Assembly (NCBI RefSeq): GCF_030464885.1
Contig: NZ_JALPRJ010000031.1
Location: 38,356 to 102,355 of the forward strand
Length of the DNA stretch: 64,000 nt
Direction of reading: 5' to 3'
Source of the DNA: Caballeronia sp. SEWSISQ10-4 2
Lineage (GTDB): Bacteria; Pseudomonadota; Gammaproteobacteria; Burkholderiales; Burkholderiaceae
Of the stretch, positions 1 to 7,664 are shown one piece after another. The translations under genes and the position numbers were made by a program. Numbering within the stretch: position 1 is the first letter of the stretch; every line of letters begins with the position of its first letter. The notes below the pieces were generated by a model. That model searched no databases and was not told the origin of the DNA. It saw only the letters and a list, made by a program, of their open reading frames with translations.

Positions 1-72
1 ACGCAGCATGACTTCCAAAAACCATTCGCTCGCGGTCTGAGCGGATGGATCATCAGCACAGGAGAAAATCCA

Positions 73-483
73 ATGAACAGAATTACCCTTTCCCGCGCCC
101 TTCTGGCCGTAGCGCTTGGCGTCACGGTAGTCGCAACCGGACACGTCTTCCCTTCAGCCCGGATCATTGCATCGGCTAACGCGGCGACGGCGTCGAAGCT
201 CGGCGACCTGTCACCCTTCCGGTCGATTGTCGTCGATACCTCGACCCTGGTGAACAAGGGTAATCTTACGGGTGCGAAGACACGCATCAAGGATCTCGAA
301 ACCTCTTGGGATGAGGCAGAGCCCTCACTGAAGCCGCGTTCTGCAGCAGACTGGCATGTCGTCGATAAAGCAATCGATCGCGCATTGTCGGCGCTACGCG
401 CGGGTACTCCGGACGCTGCGGAATGCAAGCAATCGCTGGCTGATCTTCTCAAGGAAATCGACCGCGTGAGCGGAAAGGCTTAA
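73..483 (+). CDS. Secreted small protein of unknown function
   Basis: A 136-residue protein with a clear N-terminal export signal: basic start, a hydrophobic stretch at about residues 8-24, and a plausible cleavage after the Ala-rich segment ending near residue 38. The mature part is predicted helical, with one Cys near residue 118. A Shine-Dalgarno-like GGAG lies 9 bases before the ATG. I do not recognise the family. The helical, charged mature domain suggests a periplasmic protein. The reading frame stays open back to the window edge, so the ATG is chosen from the ribosome site and the signal peptide. Confidence 0.75.
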   Translation: MNRITLSRALLAVALGVTVVATGHVFPSARIIASANAATASKLGDLSPFRSIVVDTSTLVNKGNLTGAKTRIKDLETSWDEAEPSLKPRSAADWHVVDKAIDRALSALRAGTPDAAECKQSLADLLKEIDRVSGKA

Positions 484-614
484 GGTCCGGCTGCCGCGTT
501 CCCATTCGTTAGCTAAGTTAGCGAAGCTCATAGCGGATGGGAACAGCGGTGGTCCGTTCGAGTTATCGCGTACTTTGGAACAGGAAACAATCGGTTCCAT
601 CGCACGTTCAAGTT

Positions 615-1706
615 TTAACTCAGCGCCTGCGTTGCTGTGGACCACGTAGCAATCTCAGGGGGTTGAGACAGCATTAGTCCGAGCTTTTCCATATCGCCAC
701 GCTCCGTCCGCCACGTGATGTATTTCCCGAATGCCTCTTCGCTTTCCCACTCCTCGACAAACAGGATCGCGTTTGCGTTTTCGCCATTGCGAAACGCGCG
801 AACCGATCTGGCACCCGGCGAAGATGAAGTTTCGCGAATCAACGCAGGCAGCCCGCTAACAAACTCCTTCGCAAGACCTTCCTTCACGTTCATGAGCAAC
901 GTGAAGGTGATCGCCTCATCGCTGGCACGCTCAATCTCATCGACGAATTCGCGAATGATCCCGGCGATTTCCATCGGCGATTCAAGCGGGGACAAGTGGC
1001 CAGTACCGGGCAGCATATGCATGACGGCATGAGGCACGCGAGTGAGCAGTTCCGCTTCGAGTATCGCGATTCCGTCGATGCGATCGAGCTCACCGGCAAT
1101 GACGATGGTTGGCACGTCGATCGCGGCGACATCATGCGTGATGTCTTCCAGACTCGTAGCCTGCGGCCACGCCAGTTTCGCCTGAGGGGCGCCGCGCAGG
1201 CTGTCTTCAATGACCTGCTCCCGGTGTTTCGGGCTCAGCGTCTTAGCGGTCAGCATCTGGTCTATCGCCATGCCGACAGACTCTCGCGAGAGGTAGGCGC
1301 CTTCCATTGCCGCCCGCACCTCCGGCGGTAGCGCGAGGGGCACCGGAGGCGAAGGTGCGACCAGCACAAGCCCTGCAAGTCCCTGCGGACGTCGCGACGC
1401 GAGCAACTGCGCAATCTTGCCGCCCATCGAATGACCAACTAATACGGACCGCTGTAAATTCAGCGCGGCAATCATCTGCTCGGCATCGTCGGCGAAATCG
1501 GTGAGCGCGTATCCTGCTGCCGGCGCGTCGGAGTCGCCCCAGCCGCGGAGATCGGGCGCAATCGTCCTGTACCCCACTGGAAGCGCCGCAATCACGTCGT
1601 CCCACGTGCGCGACGAGCCTCCCCAGCAATGTAGAAAAACGATCGGCAGCTTCCCTTTGCCTTGATCCTTGACATGAATCTGTATGCCGTTCGACGCTAT
1701 TTTCAT
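615..1706 (-). CDS. Alpha/beta hydrolase fused to an antibiotic-biosynthesis-monooxygenase-like domain
   Basis: A 363-residue two-domain protein. Residues 1-258 are an alpha/beta hydrolase: oxyanion region HCWGG near 26-30, nucleophile elbow GHSMGG with Ser93, acid Asp208 in GELDR and base His237 in GTGHLSP. Residues 262-345 resemble the ferredoxin-like ABM fold (a phenylalanine-rich beta strand, then FVEEWESEEAF). It probably hydrolyses an ester, lactone or C-C bond in the cytoplasm. The ABM-like part may be a small oxygenase or simply a dimerisation module. It is divergent from the LysR gene at 1835, which probably controls it. The substrate is unknown. Confidence 0.82.
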   Translation of the reverse strand: MKIASNGIQIHVKDQGKGKLPIVFLHCWGGSSRTWDDVIAALPVGYRTIAPDLRGWGDSDAPAAGYALTDFADDAEQMIAALNLQRSVLVGHSMGGKIAQLLASRRPQGLAGLVLVAPSPPVPLALPPEVRAAMEGAYLSRESVGMAIDQMLTAKTLSPKHREQVIEDSLRGAPQAKLAWPQATSLEDITHDVAAIDVPTIVIAGELDRIDGIAILEAELLTRVPHAVMHMLPGTGHLSPLESPMEIAGIIREFVDEIERASDEAITFTLLMNVKEGLAKEFVSGLPALIRETSSSPGARSVRAFRNGENANAILFVEEWESEEAFGKYITWRTERGDMEKLGLMLSQPPEIATWSTATQALS

Positions 1707-1783
1707 CGCGGTTCTCCTTGATATCGGCCTGACCGATGCTCGGCCAAACTCACAAGGCGATGGTAGATTAGCGCACCAAAGGC

Positions 1784-1807
1784 GATAATTCCCGTTTTGA
1801 TATTATC
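1784..1807. promoter_or_regulatory. Dyad between divergent hydrolase and LysR genes
   Basis: The inverted repeat GATAAT at 1784-1789 pairs with ATTATC at 1802-1807 across a 12-base spacer. It lies in the 128-base gap between the divergent hydrolase (starts 1706) and LysR gene (starts 1835). The location and A+T-rich arms fit a LysR-type operator or overlapping promoter. The spacing is not the classical T-N11-A, so the assignment is tentative. Confidence 0.35.
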
Positions 1808-1834
1808 ACCCGATCTTCTGGCTATCGAATAAAA

Positions 1835-2743
1835 ATGGACCGCTTTGCAAGCATTGCAGTGTTCGTTGCCGCCGTTGACGAAGGCAGTCTCGTTGCCGCC
1901 GGCCGACGGTTTGGCTTGTCCGCTTCGATGGCCGGCAAATACGTCAGCGCGCTCGAAGCCGAGTTGAACGTGCGCCTGCTCCGTCGCAGCACGCGCAGCC
2001 TGAGTCTCACTGACGCCGGCCGCACTTACTACGTCCGGTGCCAGCGCATTCTCGAGGAGTTCGACGATGCCAACCGCGAGGCCAGCGACGCGCACGGCAC
2101 GGTGCGCGGCACCTTGCGCGTCGCGGCGCCGGTAACGTTCGGGACCCTGCATATGGGAGAGGTCGTCGCGCGTTATCTGGACGATCACCCTCACGTCAAC
2201 ATTGAGGTCTCTCTCGACGATCGTTATGTCGATCTGCAAAGCGCGGGTATCGACGTCGCGATCCGCATCGGCAAACTGCCCGACTCCGACCTTGTTGCCC
2301 GGCGTCTTGCGCCGTGCCGGATGGCGATGTGCGCGTCTCCGGCGTTCCTTACGCGCGAAGGTACGCCGCGAGATCCCGAGGACTTGCGCCGCGCGCCTCG
2401 TCTGGCGTTCAATGAAGCGGTGTCGGTTCCCGAGTGGGTGCTGACCGATAAACAAAATCGCGAACACGTGATCGATGGACCGCTTCGGATGCAGGCCAAC
2501 AACATGCAAATGCTGCTAGCGGCCGCGCTCGCGGGCGTTGGGATCGCGTATGGCCCCACCTTCGTTCTTGGAAAAGATATCAGGGCCGGGAATCTCATCA
2601 AGCTGCTTCCGGACTATGGAACCGCCGTGTTGACCATCAACGCGGTCTATCCAACCGCGCGCTATGTGCCGTCGAAAGTGCGGCAGTTTATCGATTACCT
2701 GGCTAAGGCTTTTAAAGACGAGCCGCCGTGGGACCGTTATTGA
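1835..2743 (+). CDS. LysR-family transcriptional regulator
   Basis: A 302-residue protein of normal LysR length. An N-terminal winged helix-turn-helix (about 1-60, with a recognition helix reading LSASMAGKYVSALEAEL) is followed by a type-2 periplasmic-binding-fold effector domain from about 88 to 290. The overall pattern (MDRFASIAVFV start, RRSTRSLSLTDAG, FGTLHMGEVVARYL) resembles the CrgA/YafC group. It is divergent from the hydrolase-ABM gene, so it is most likely its regulator. The effector is unknown. Confidence 0.9.
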   Translation: MDRFASIAVFVAAVDEGSLVAAGRRFGLSASMAGKYVSALEAELNVRLLRRSTRSLSLTDAGRTYYVRCQRILEEFDDANREASDAHGTVRGTLRVAAPVTFGTLHMGEVVARYLDDHPHVNIEVSLDDRYVDLQSAGIDVAIRIGKLPDSDLVARRLAPCRMAMCASPAFLTREGTPRDPEDLRRAPRLAFNEAVSVPEWVLTDKQNREHVIDGPLRMQANNMQMLLAAALAGVGIAYGPTFVLGKDIRAGNLIKLLPDYGTAVLTINAVYPTARYVPSKVRQFIDYLAKAFKDEPPWDRY

Positions 2744-2786
2744 CGTTCGTTAATTGCTCTGCTGACGTGGCTTATAAACTCAGTTG

Positions 2787-3611
2787 TCACTTCTTGAATG
2801 TGCCCGGCAACGGCTCGCCATATTTGCTGAAGAGCCGCGCGAGATATGACGGAGACTCGATACCAACCGCTGCCGCAGCAACCACCACCGTCGTGCCGGG
2901 CGACTTCAGCAACGACGCTGCACGCGCAACGCGTTGCCGCGACTGATAACCAACGACCGTTTCTCCCACTGACTCCCGAAAGATGCGAGTGAGATGACGT
3001 CGCGAGAGGCCGAACTCGTCGGCAACGCGGTCTATGTCCAACCGCTGTGAAAGGGTCGCGTCAAGAAACGCCTTGATGTCTTCTATCAGATCGCGGTGTG
3101 CATCGGCTGGCGCGAGGCCGGTTGGTTTTCCCGCCAGCCCCGCCTCGATGCACGCGGTCGCCACGACACGATCGACCAGATCCGAGCGGTAACCGGCAAA
3201 GTCGCTGGAGACGTGCCCGAGCTCAAGGCTTCTGAGACGCACGGCGCTCAACAACGGCCAGGGCGCGGGATAGACCATCACCTTGTCCTTCGACATCGCG
3301 CGACTCGCCTTCCCTTCACAAAACGCGACGAAATCGCTTTGGACATACACGGCGATATGTTCCTGCGCGCCACGATCGCCGTGCGTTTCGTGAAAGCGCT
3401 TCGGCGGAACAATGGCGAAGGACATCGGCGGAATGCGCACCGGCGCAGTGTTCGATTCTATGTTGAGCACAAGCAAGCCCGCCCTCGGCAGCAAGAACAT
3501 GTACTCGTCATGTTCATGAAGCTCGGTGCAATAACCGGGAACCGACACGCGACGTACCGTCGAAACGCGATCGGGCGGAATGTGCGTAGAAGTAGTCGGA
3601 TAGGTTTTCAT
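2787..3611 (-). CDS. AraC-family transcriptional regulator
   Basis: A 274-residue protein with an N-terminal cupin-like sensor (about 10-110; HEHDEYMFLLP and PPKRFHETHG are typical cupin strands) and a C-terminal double helix-turn-helix (about 175-270) ending in the usual SPSYLARLFSKYGE motif. The frame extends upstream, but the ATG at 3611 (MKTYPTTS) gives normal family length, and the upstream extension is Arg-rich and unlike protein. It is divergent from the phzF operon that starts at 4042. A phased direct repeat between them is the likely binding site. Confidence 0.9.
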   Translation of the reverse strand: MKTYPTTSTHIPPDRVSTVRRVSVPGYCTELHEHDEYMFLLPRAGLLVLNIESNTAPVRIPPMSFAIVPPKRFHETHGDRGAQEHIAVYVQSDFVAFCEGKASRAMSKDKVMVYPAPWPLLSAVRLRSLELGHVSSDFAGYRSDLVDRVVATACIEAGLAGKPTGLAPADAHRDLIEDIKAFLDATLSQRLDIDRVADEFGLSRRHLTRIFRESVGETVVGYQSRQRVARAASLLKSPGTTVVVAAAAVGIESPSYLARLFSKYGEPLPGTFKK

Positions 3612-3859
3612 GACGTCAGCGCTACTTCGTAATCGGTGAAACGCGTGCCTGCGTAGTCGCCGCGCGAGACAGACTCGAACCGAAAATACCTTGGAACTAG
3701 TCGACGCTGAACCAAGGCTCATGCGCCCAACCCAATAAGTGTACCGCCGCCATAAAGCCGTCGCTTCGCGCGGCGCATCACGTTAAAACGCTCCAATCAT
3801 CCACATCCGCGTAAACCCCAAAGTCCGCAATCGTCCGATACGTGCGCGTTTCGAGTCCA

Positions 3860-3892
3860 TGGCCCGATCGTGTTCACTCGTTGGCCCGATCG
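3860..3892 (+). promoter_or_regulatory. Phased direct repeat, probable AraC-type operator
   Basis: The 11-base word TGGCCCGATCG occurs at 3860-3870 and again at 3882-3892, exactly 22 bases apart, about two helical turns. AraC-family proteins bind tandem half-sites on one face of DNA with about this spacing. The repeat lies in the 430-base gap between the divergent AraC gene (start 3611) and phzF (start 4042), about 150 bases before phzF. No gene is recognised in the rest of this gap; one short open frame reads through 3842-4045 without a convincing ribosome site. Confidence 0.55.
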
Positions 3893-4041
3893 AAAGCGAA
3901 AAGTTATTTCGACAGAGGCATGCTCCGGCCTGAACACATCAGGAACCAAGCCATGTCAGCTTTCGCAAGCCTTCTTTCTACACGTTATTCAGCCACTCGG
4001 ATTCTCAAAGCGATAAACACGACCTACCGCGCGGAGGTGCT

Positions 4042-4920
4042 GTGAAAAACATCGATCTCCATTTTGTGCGGGTGTTCGCAGCCGGAAAAGAGGGTGGCAA
4101 TCCAGCTCCGGTCGTTCTCGGTGCCGATCATCTCTCCGATCACGAAATGCAATCCGTCGCCAAGACGTACGGGCATGAAAGCGCGTTTGTCTGCGTGCCG
4201 CACCACTCGCATCACACGTTCCGCTTCCGGTTCTTCGTGCCCGGTCACGAGATGGAAATGTGCGGCCATGCGACGCTTGGCGCGCTGTGGTTGCTTCGTC
4301 ACCTTGGCGTATGGACCGCGAGCCACGCAACCATCGAGACGAGGAGCGGTATCGTAGATGCGCGACTCGACGAGGACACGCAAGCCATCGAGATCAGCCA
4401 GCCAAAGGGAATTGTCGAGGCGATCGATGACAAGGCGCTCGTTGCAGCGACGCTCGAAGTCCTGGGACTGCGAGAACAAGACCTGTTGCCGCTGAGCATT
4501 GTCAACGCATCCACCAGCCGGGTGAAGACGCTGATACCGGTGAGTTCCGTCGCTGGAATCCATGCGCTAAAGCCCTCGTTCGACGACGTCCGGATTCTCT
4601 GCGATGCACTCGGTTCCACGGGACTCTATCCGTTCGCGATCGACACACAACAACCGTTGTGCTTTCACGCTCGCCAGTTCCCCCGCTCTTCCGGGTATCC
4701 GGAGGATGCGGCCACAGGCATTGCCGCCGCCGCACTGTTATACGGCGCAAAACACTACGGTTTCCTTGAAGGAGAGACCGCCTGCGCGATCGTTCATCAA
4801 GGCTTCGCAATGGGCAAACCTTCGCGGATCTCCGTCGAGTTCCGTGATCAACGTCATGCCGATCAAGGATGCTGGATCAGCGGCCCAGTCGAACTCACCA
4901 CCCTTCAGCCGGCGTCATGA
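4042..4920 (+). CDS. PhzF-family isomerase/epimerase
   Basis: A 292-residue protein of the PhzF family (diaminopimelate-epimerase-like fold). The family acid/base Glu is present as Glu46 in YGHESAFV. The second-domain hallmark PEDAATG and the pocket segment EMEMCGHATLGA are also there. Translation starts at GTG, 4 bases after GGAGG. Family members act on diverse small acids (phenazine precursors, hydroxyproline-type substrates), so the reaction is open. The stop overlaps the next start as ATGA, giving tight coupling to the cyclodeaminase-like gene. The operon is divergent from an AraC regulator. Confidence 0.87.
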   Translation: MKNIDLHFVRVFAAGKEGGNPAPVVLGADHLSDHEMQSVAKTYGHESAFVCVPHHSHHTFRFRFFVPGHEMEMCGHATLGALWLLRHLGVWTASHATIETRSGIVDARLDEDTQAIEISQPKGIVEAIDDKALVAATLEVLGLREQDLLPLSIVNASTSRVKTLIPVSSVAGIHALKPSFDDVRILCDALGSTGLYPFAIDTQQPLCFHARQFPRSSGYPEDAATGIAAAALLYGAKHYGFLEGETACAIVHQGFAMGKPSRISVEFRDQRHADQGCWISGPVELTTLQPAS

Positions 4921-5834
4921 ACTACTACACCAATGATCAGATAGGCGAAGTGCTCGACGTGAGCACGGCTATGGAAGCCGTACGTGCAGCGTATGTCGAG
5001 CTGCATGACAACGAGGCTGCCGTGCAGGTTCGCACCCGCATTGCGTTGCCCCACGCGAAGTTCAGCACGATGGCCGCAATGCTGTCGTCGGCCGGTGTCG
5101 CTGCGGTGAAGATGTACACGACGCTCAATGGCCAGTTCCGGTTCTTCATCGCGCTGCTGTCGCTCGATGACGGCGCCATGCTTGCGATGATGGAGGCTGA
5201 TTCGCTCACGCGCATACGAACCGCCGCCACGACCGCGCTTGCCGCACGATACCTCGCTAGGCCGTCGAGCAAGTGCCTTGGTATTTTCGGCAGCGGTGTT
5301 CAGGCGACCGCCCATGCCGAAGCAATCGCACAAAACTTCGACTTCAGCGAAGCGTTCATCCGCAGCAACGACGACCGGACCGCCGACGCACTCGCGCAGT
5401 TGCTGCACGACCGATACAACATCACAGCGACGCAGACGAGCGCACAAGAGACGGCTTCGGCAGACATCGTCGTGCTCGCCACGCGCGCGTCCGAACCGGT
5501 GATCCATGGCTCGTGGTTGAGTCCGGGTGCATTCGTCGCGGGTATCGGTGCAACACGGCCGGATCAGCGCGAGATCGACGATGCAACGATCGAAGCGGCC
5601 TCGGAAATTGTGGTGGACTGGCTGCAGCAAACGCCGTTCGAAACCGGCGATCTCATGCTGGCACCGAGGGATCTGCTGGCTCACAAGACGATGACGGACT
5701 TGTCGTCTGTGATTGCCGCAAACGAGATGCGCGGTGATGACAGTAGCGACATCATCCTTTACAAGGCCGTTGGCATGGCGCTTCAAGATGCAGCAATCGC
5801 TCATCTCGCCTATACGCAACTGATCACCCGATAG
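4917..5834 (+). CDS. Ornithine cyclodeaminase / mu-crystallin family protein
   Basis: A 305-residue NAD(P)-dependent member of the OCD/mu-crystallin family. The substrate-binding Lys65 sits in AAVKMYTT, and the Rossmann loop GIFGSGVQA spans residues 122-130. The family covers ornithine cyclodeaminase, alanine dehydrogenase and ketimine/pyrroline-2-carboxylate reductases. The sequence alone does not separate these. The ATG at 4917 overlaps the phzF stop, and this start is preferred to the in-frame ATG at 4869, which lies inside phzF. Together with PhzF and the symporter it suggests catabolism of a cyclic or acidic amino-acid derivative. Confidence 0.88.
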   Translation: MNYYTNDQIGEVLDVSTAMEAVRAAYVELHDNEAAVQVRTRIALPHAKFSTMAAMLSSAGVAAVKMYTTLNGQFRFFIALLSLDDGAMLAMMEADSLTRIRTAATTALAARYLARPSSKCLGIFGSGVQATAHAEAIAQNFDFSEAFIRSNDDRTADALAQLLHDRYNITATQTSAQETASADIVVLATRASEPVIHGSWLSPGAFVAGIGATRPDQREIDDATIEAASEIVVDWLQQTPFETGDLMLAPRDLLAHKTMTDLSSVIAANEMRGDDSSDIILYKAVGMALQDAAIAHLAYTQLITR

Positions 5835-5909
5835 TCACTCGCGCTGACAACAGCACGCCTGACACGGCAATTTAGACGATCCCTCCAGGTTGGAAGGCAG
5901 GAGCCACCA

Positions 5910-7217
5910 ATGAAATTTAATCTGACAGCACGAATCGTGTTGGGCATGTTGCTTGGAATATGCACCGGCTATTACTGTCACGCGACGTTCCCGGATCCGC
6001 AAGCAGCGAAAGAGGTAGGGAGTTACTTTTCGCTCATCGCAGAACTTTTTCTGCGCCTCATCAAAATGATCATTGCACCGCTGGTGTTTTCCACGCTGGT
6101 AGTAGGTGTAGCGAAAATAGGCGACGTCAAGTCGGTTGGTCGAATTGGCGTAAGAACGCTGGGGTGGTTTCTGGCAGCGTCGTTTGTGTCGCTTCTGCTC
6201 GGCACGCTGATCGCAAACTGGCTAAAGCCCGGCGCCACGCTTGGCCTGCCGTTGCCAGCCGTCACGGCATCGACCGGGCTGAGTGCGAACGCATTGTCGT
6301 TGAAGGAGTTTGTAGTACACCTCGTGCCGCGAAGCATCACGGAAGCCATGGCCTCAAATGAAATCCTGCAGATCGTCGTCTTCGCCGGCTTTTTCAGCAT
6401 CGCGCTGGCGACGTTGGGCGACAAGGCGAAAGGTGTTGTGGACCTGCTGAATCAGATTTCGCATGTCATGCTCAAGGTCACCGGTTACGTCATGGCGCTG
6501 GCGCCCATAGCCGTGTTCGCCGCGATTGCCAATGTAGTCACTACGCAGGGTCTGTCAGTTCTTCTGACCTATGGCCGCTTCATGGGGGAGTTCTACGGCG
6601 GTCTGCTTACCCTCTGGCTGATGCTCACATTTGCTGGCTATCTGTTTATCGGCAAGCGCGTGTTCAGCCTGATCAAATATATTCGAACGCCAATGTTGCT
6701 CGGTTTCAGCACGGCCAGCAGCGAATCAGCCTATCCGAAGACGCTTGAGCAACTCGAGCGCTTTGGCGTGCCGAACAGGATTGCGAGTTTCGTTCTGCCG
6801 ATAGGGTATTCGTTCAACCTCGACGGCACCATGATGTATTGCACGTTCGCCACCCTCTTTATTGCGCAAGCGTACAGGATCCATCTTTCCTTTCTTCAGC
6901 AAGCGTCCATGCTCGCGATTCTCATGTTGACAAGCAAAGGAATGGCGGCTGTTCCGCGAGCATCTCTTGTCGTTATTGCGGCAACGCTGGGGCAATTTAA
7001 TATCCCCGAAGCGGGGCTTCTGCTGATCATGGGTGTGGATCCGTTTCTCGACATGGGCCGCACGGTCACGAACGTCCTTGGCAATGCCGTCGCATCCGTT
7101 GTCGTGGCGAAGTGGGAAGGCGAGTTGGGCGAATCGGTAAGCGGCGAAGACCTGGGTGTCGGGATTAAAGATATTGGCATAGTGACCATTTCCCCGGAGC
7201 AGCCGCACTCCGTGTAG
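5910..7217 (+). CDS. Sodium/proton:dicarboxylate (acidic amino acid) symporter, GltP/DctA family
   Basis: A 435-residue inner-membrane symporter of the DAACS (glutamate transporter) fold. The first re-entrant hairpin reads FSTASSESAYP, TM7 carries NLDGTMMY, the second hairpin contains AAVPRASLVVIAATL, and TM8 has DMGRTVTNVLGN. The TM8 Asp and Arg are the residues that bind the amino group and the acidic side chain in characterised members, so a dicarboxylate or an aspartate/glutamate-like substrate is favoured. It is the third gene of the phzF-OCD operon, 75 bases after OCD, and probably imports the pathway substrate. Confidence 0.9.
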   Translation: MKFNLTARIVLGMLLGICTGYYCHATFPDPQAAKEVGSYFSLIAELFLRLIKMIIAPLVFSTLVVGVAKIGDVKSVGRIGVRTLGWFLAASFVSLLLGTLIANWLKPGATLGLPLPAVTASTGLSANALSLKEFVVHLVPRSITEAMASNEILQIVVFAGFFSIALATLGDKAKGVVDLLNQISHVMLKVTGYVMALAPIAVFAAIANVVTTQGLSVLLTYGRFMGEFYGGLLTLWLMLTFAGYLFIGKRVFSLIKYIRTPMLLGFSTASSESAYPKTLEQLERFGVPNRIASFVLPIGYSFNLDGTMMYCTFATLFIAQAYRIHLSFLQQASMLAILMLTSKGMAAVPRASLVVIAATLGQFNIPEAGLLLIMGVDPFLDMGRTVTNVLGNAVASVVVAKWEGELGESVSGEDLGVGIKDIGIVTISPEQPHSV

Positions 7218-7232
7218 CGCCGCGACCGTTGT

Positions 7233-7505
7233 CTACCGCTTACTGACGATCACCAAACCGCGCGAAAGCCTGCTTACGTTGTCGACGGCTTGCGAGCCTG
7301 CATACAACTGCGCGCTCGGGACCCAGACGGCCGGATACTTGTATCGCGCGACATCGAGTACGAGTGCGCTGTCGCTGGTGGCATCGAATGCTGCGAGCGG
7401 CGACCCGCACCCGCCGTTCGACGTCGCATCGCGTAACGGCAGCCTTGAAGGGTCAACGGTCATCCGCAGCGCTTCGGTCACAGGCAACTTGTCGGCCTTT
7501 GCAGA
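7233..7505 (-). pseudogene. Phytochelatin-synthase-like remnant (C-terminal part only)
   Basis: The minus-strand frame ends in a segment typical of the C-terminal catalytic half of phytochelatin synthases: SPLAAFD, then LDVARYKYPAVWV, then SRGLVIVS. The Asp of the Cys-His-Asp triad (in LDVARYKYP) is kept. The family GHFSPLAAYD motif has become GGCGSPLAAFD, so the triad His is lost. The N-terminal half with the catalytic Cys is absent; upstream the frame runs into the katG terminator. About 85 of the usual 220-240 residues remain. I read it as a truncated, inactive relic. Confidence 0.6.
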
Positions 7506-7592
7506 CGTTCGCGGCAGACGTCGTTCAGTCATCCGCGAACGACCGCTTCGAGTCATTGAGCACCACCGCTCATGCCAACGAGCGACCGGCAA

Positions 7593-7629
7593 GCAAAAAG
7601 CGGCCGATCTTGCGACCGGCCGCTTTTGC
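7593..7629 (-). terminator. Rho-independent terminator of katG
   Basis: Perfect stem: GCGGCCG at 7600-7606 pairs with CGGCCGC at 7617-7623, extended by flanking A/T pairs (AAAA against TTTT), with a 10-base loop. Read on the minus strand it ends in CTTTTTGC, 36 bases past the katG stop. Confidence 0.8.
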
Positions 7630-7664
7630 TTCGGCATAAGACCTTTAAGGTCTATCGTCTGAGA

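Noticed and set aside
3842..4045. A 67-residue plus-strand frame before phzF
   Set aside because: No ribosome site, overlaps the phzF start and reads through the candidate AraC operator.
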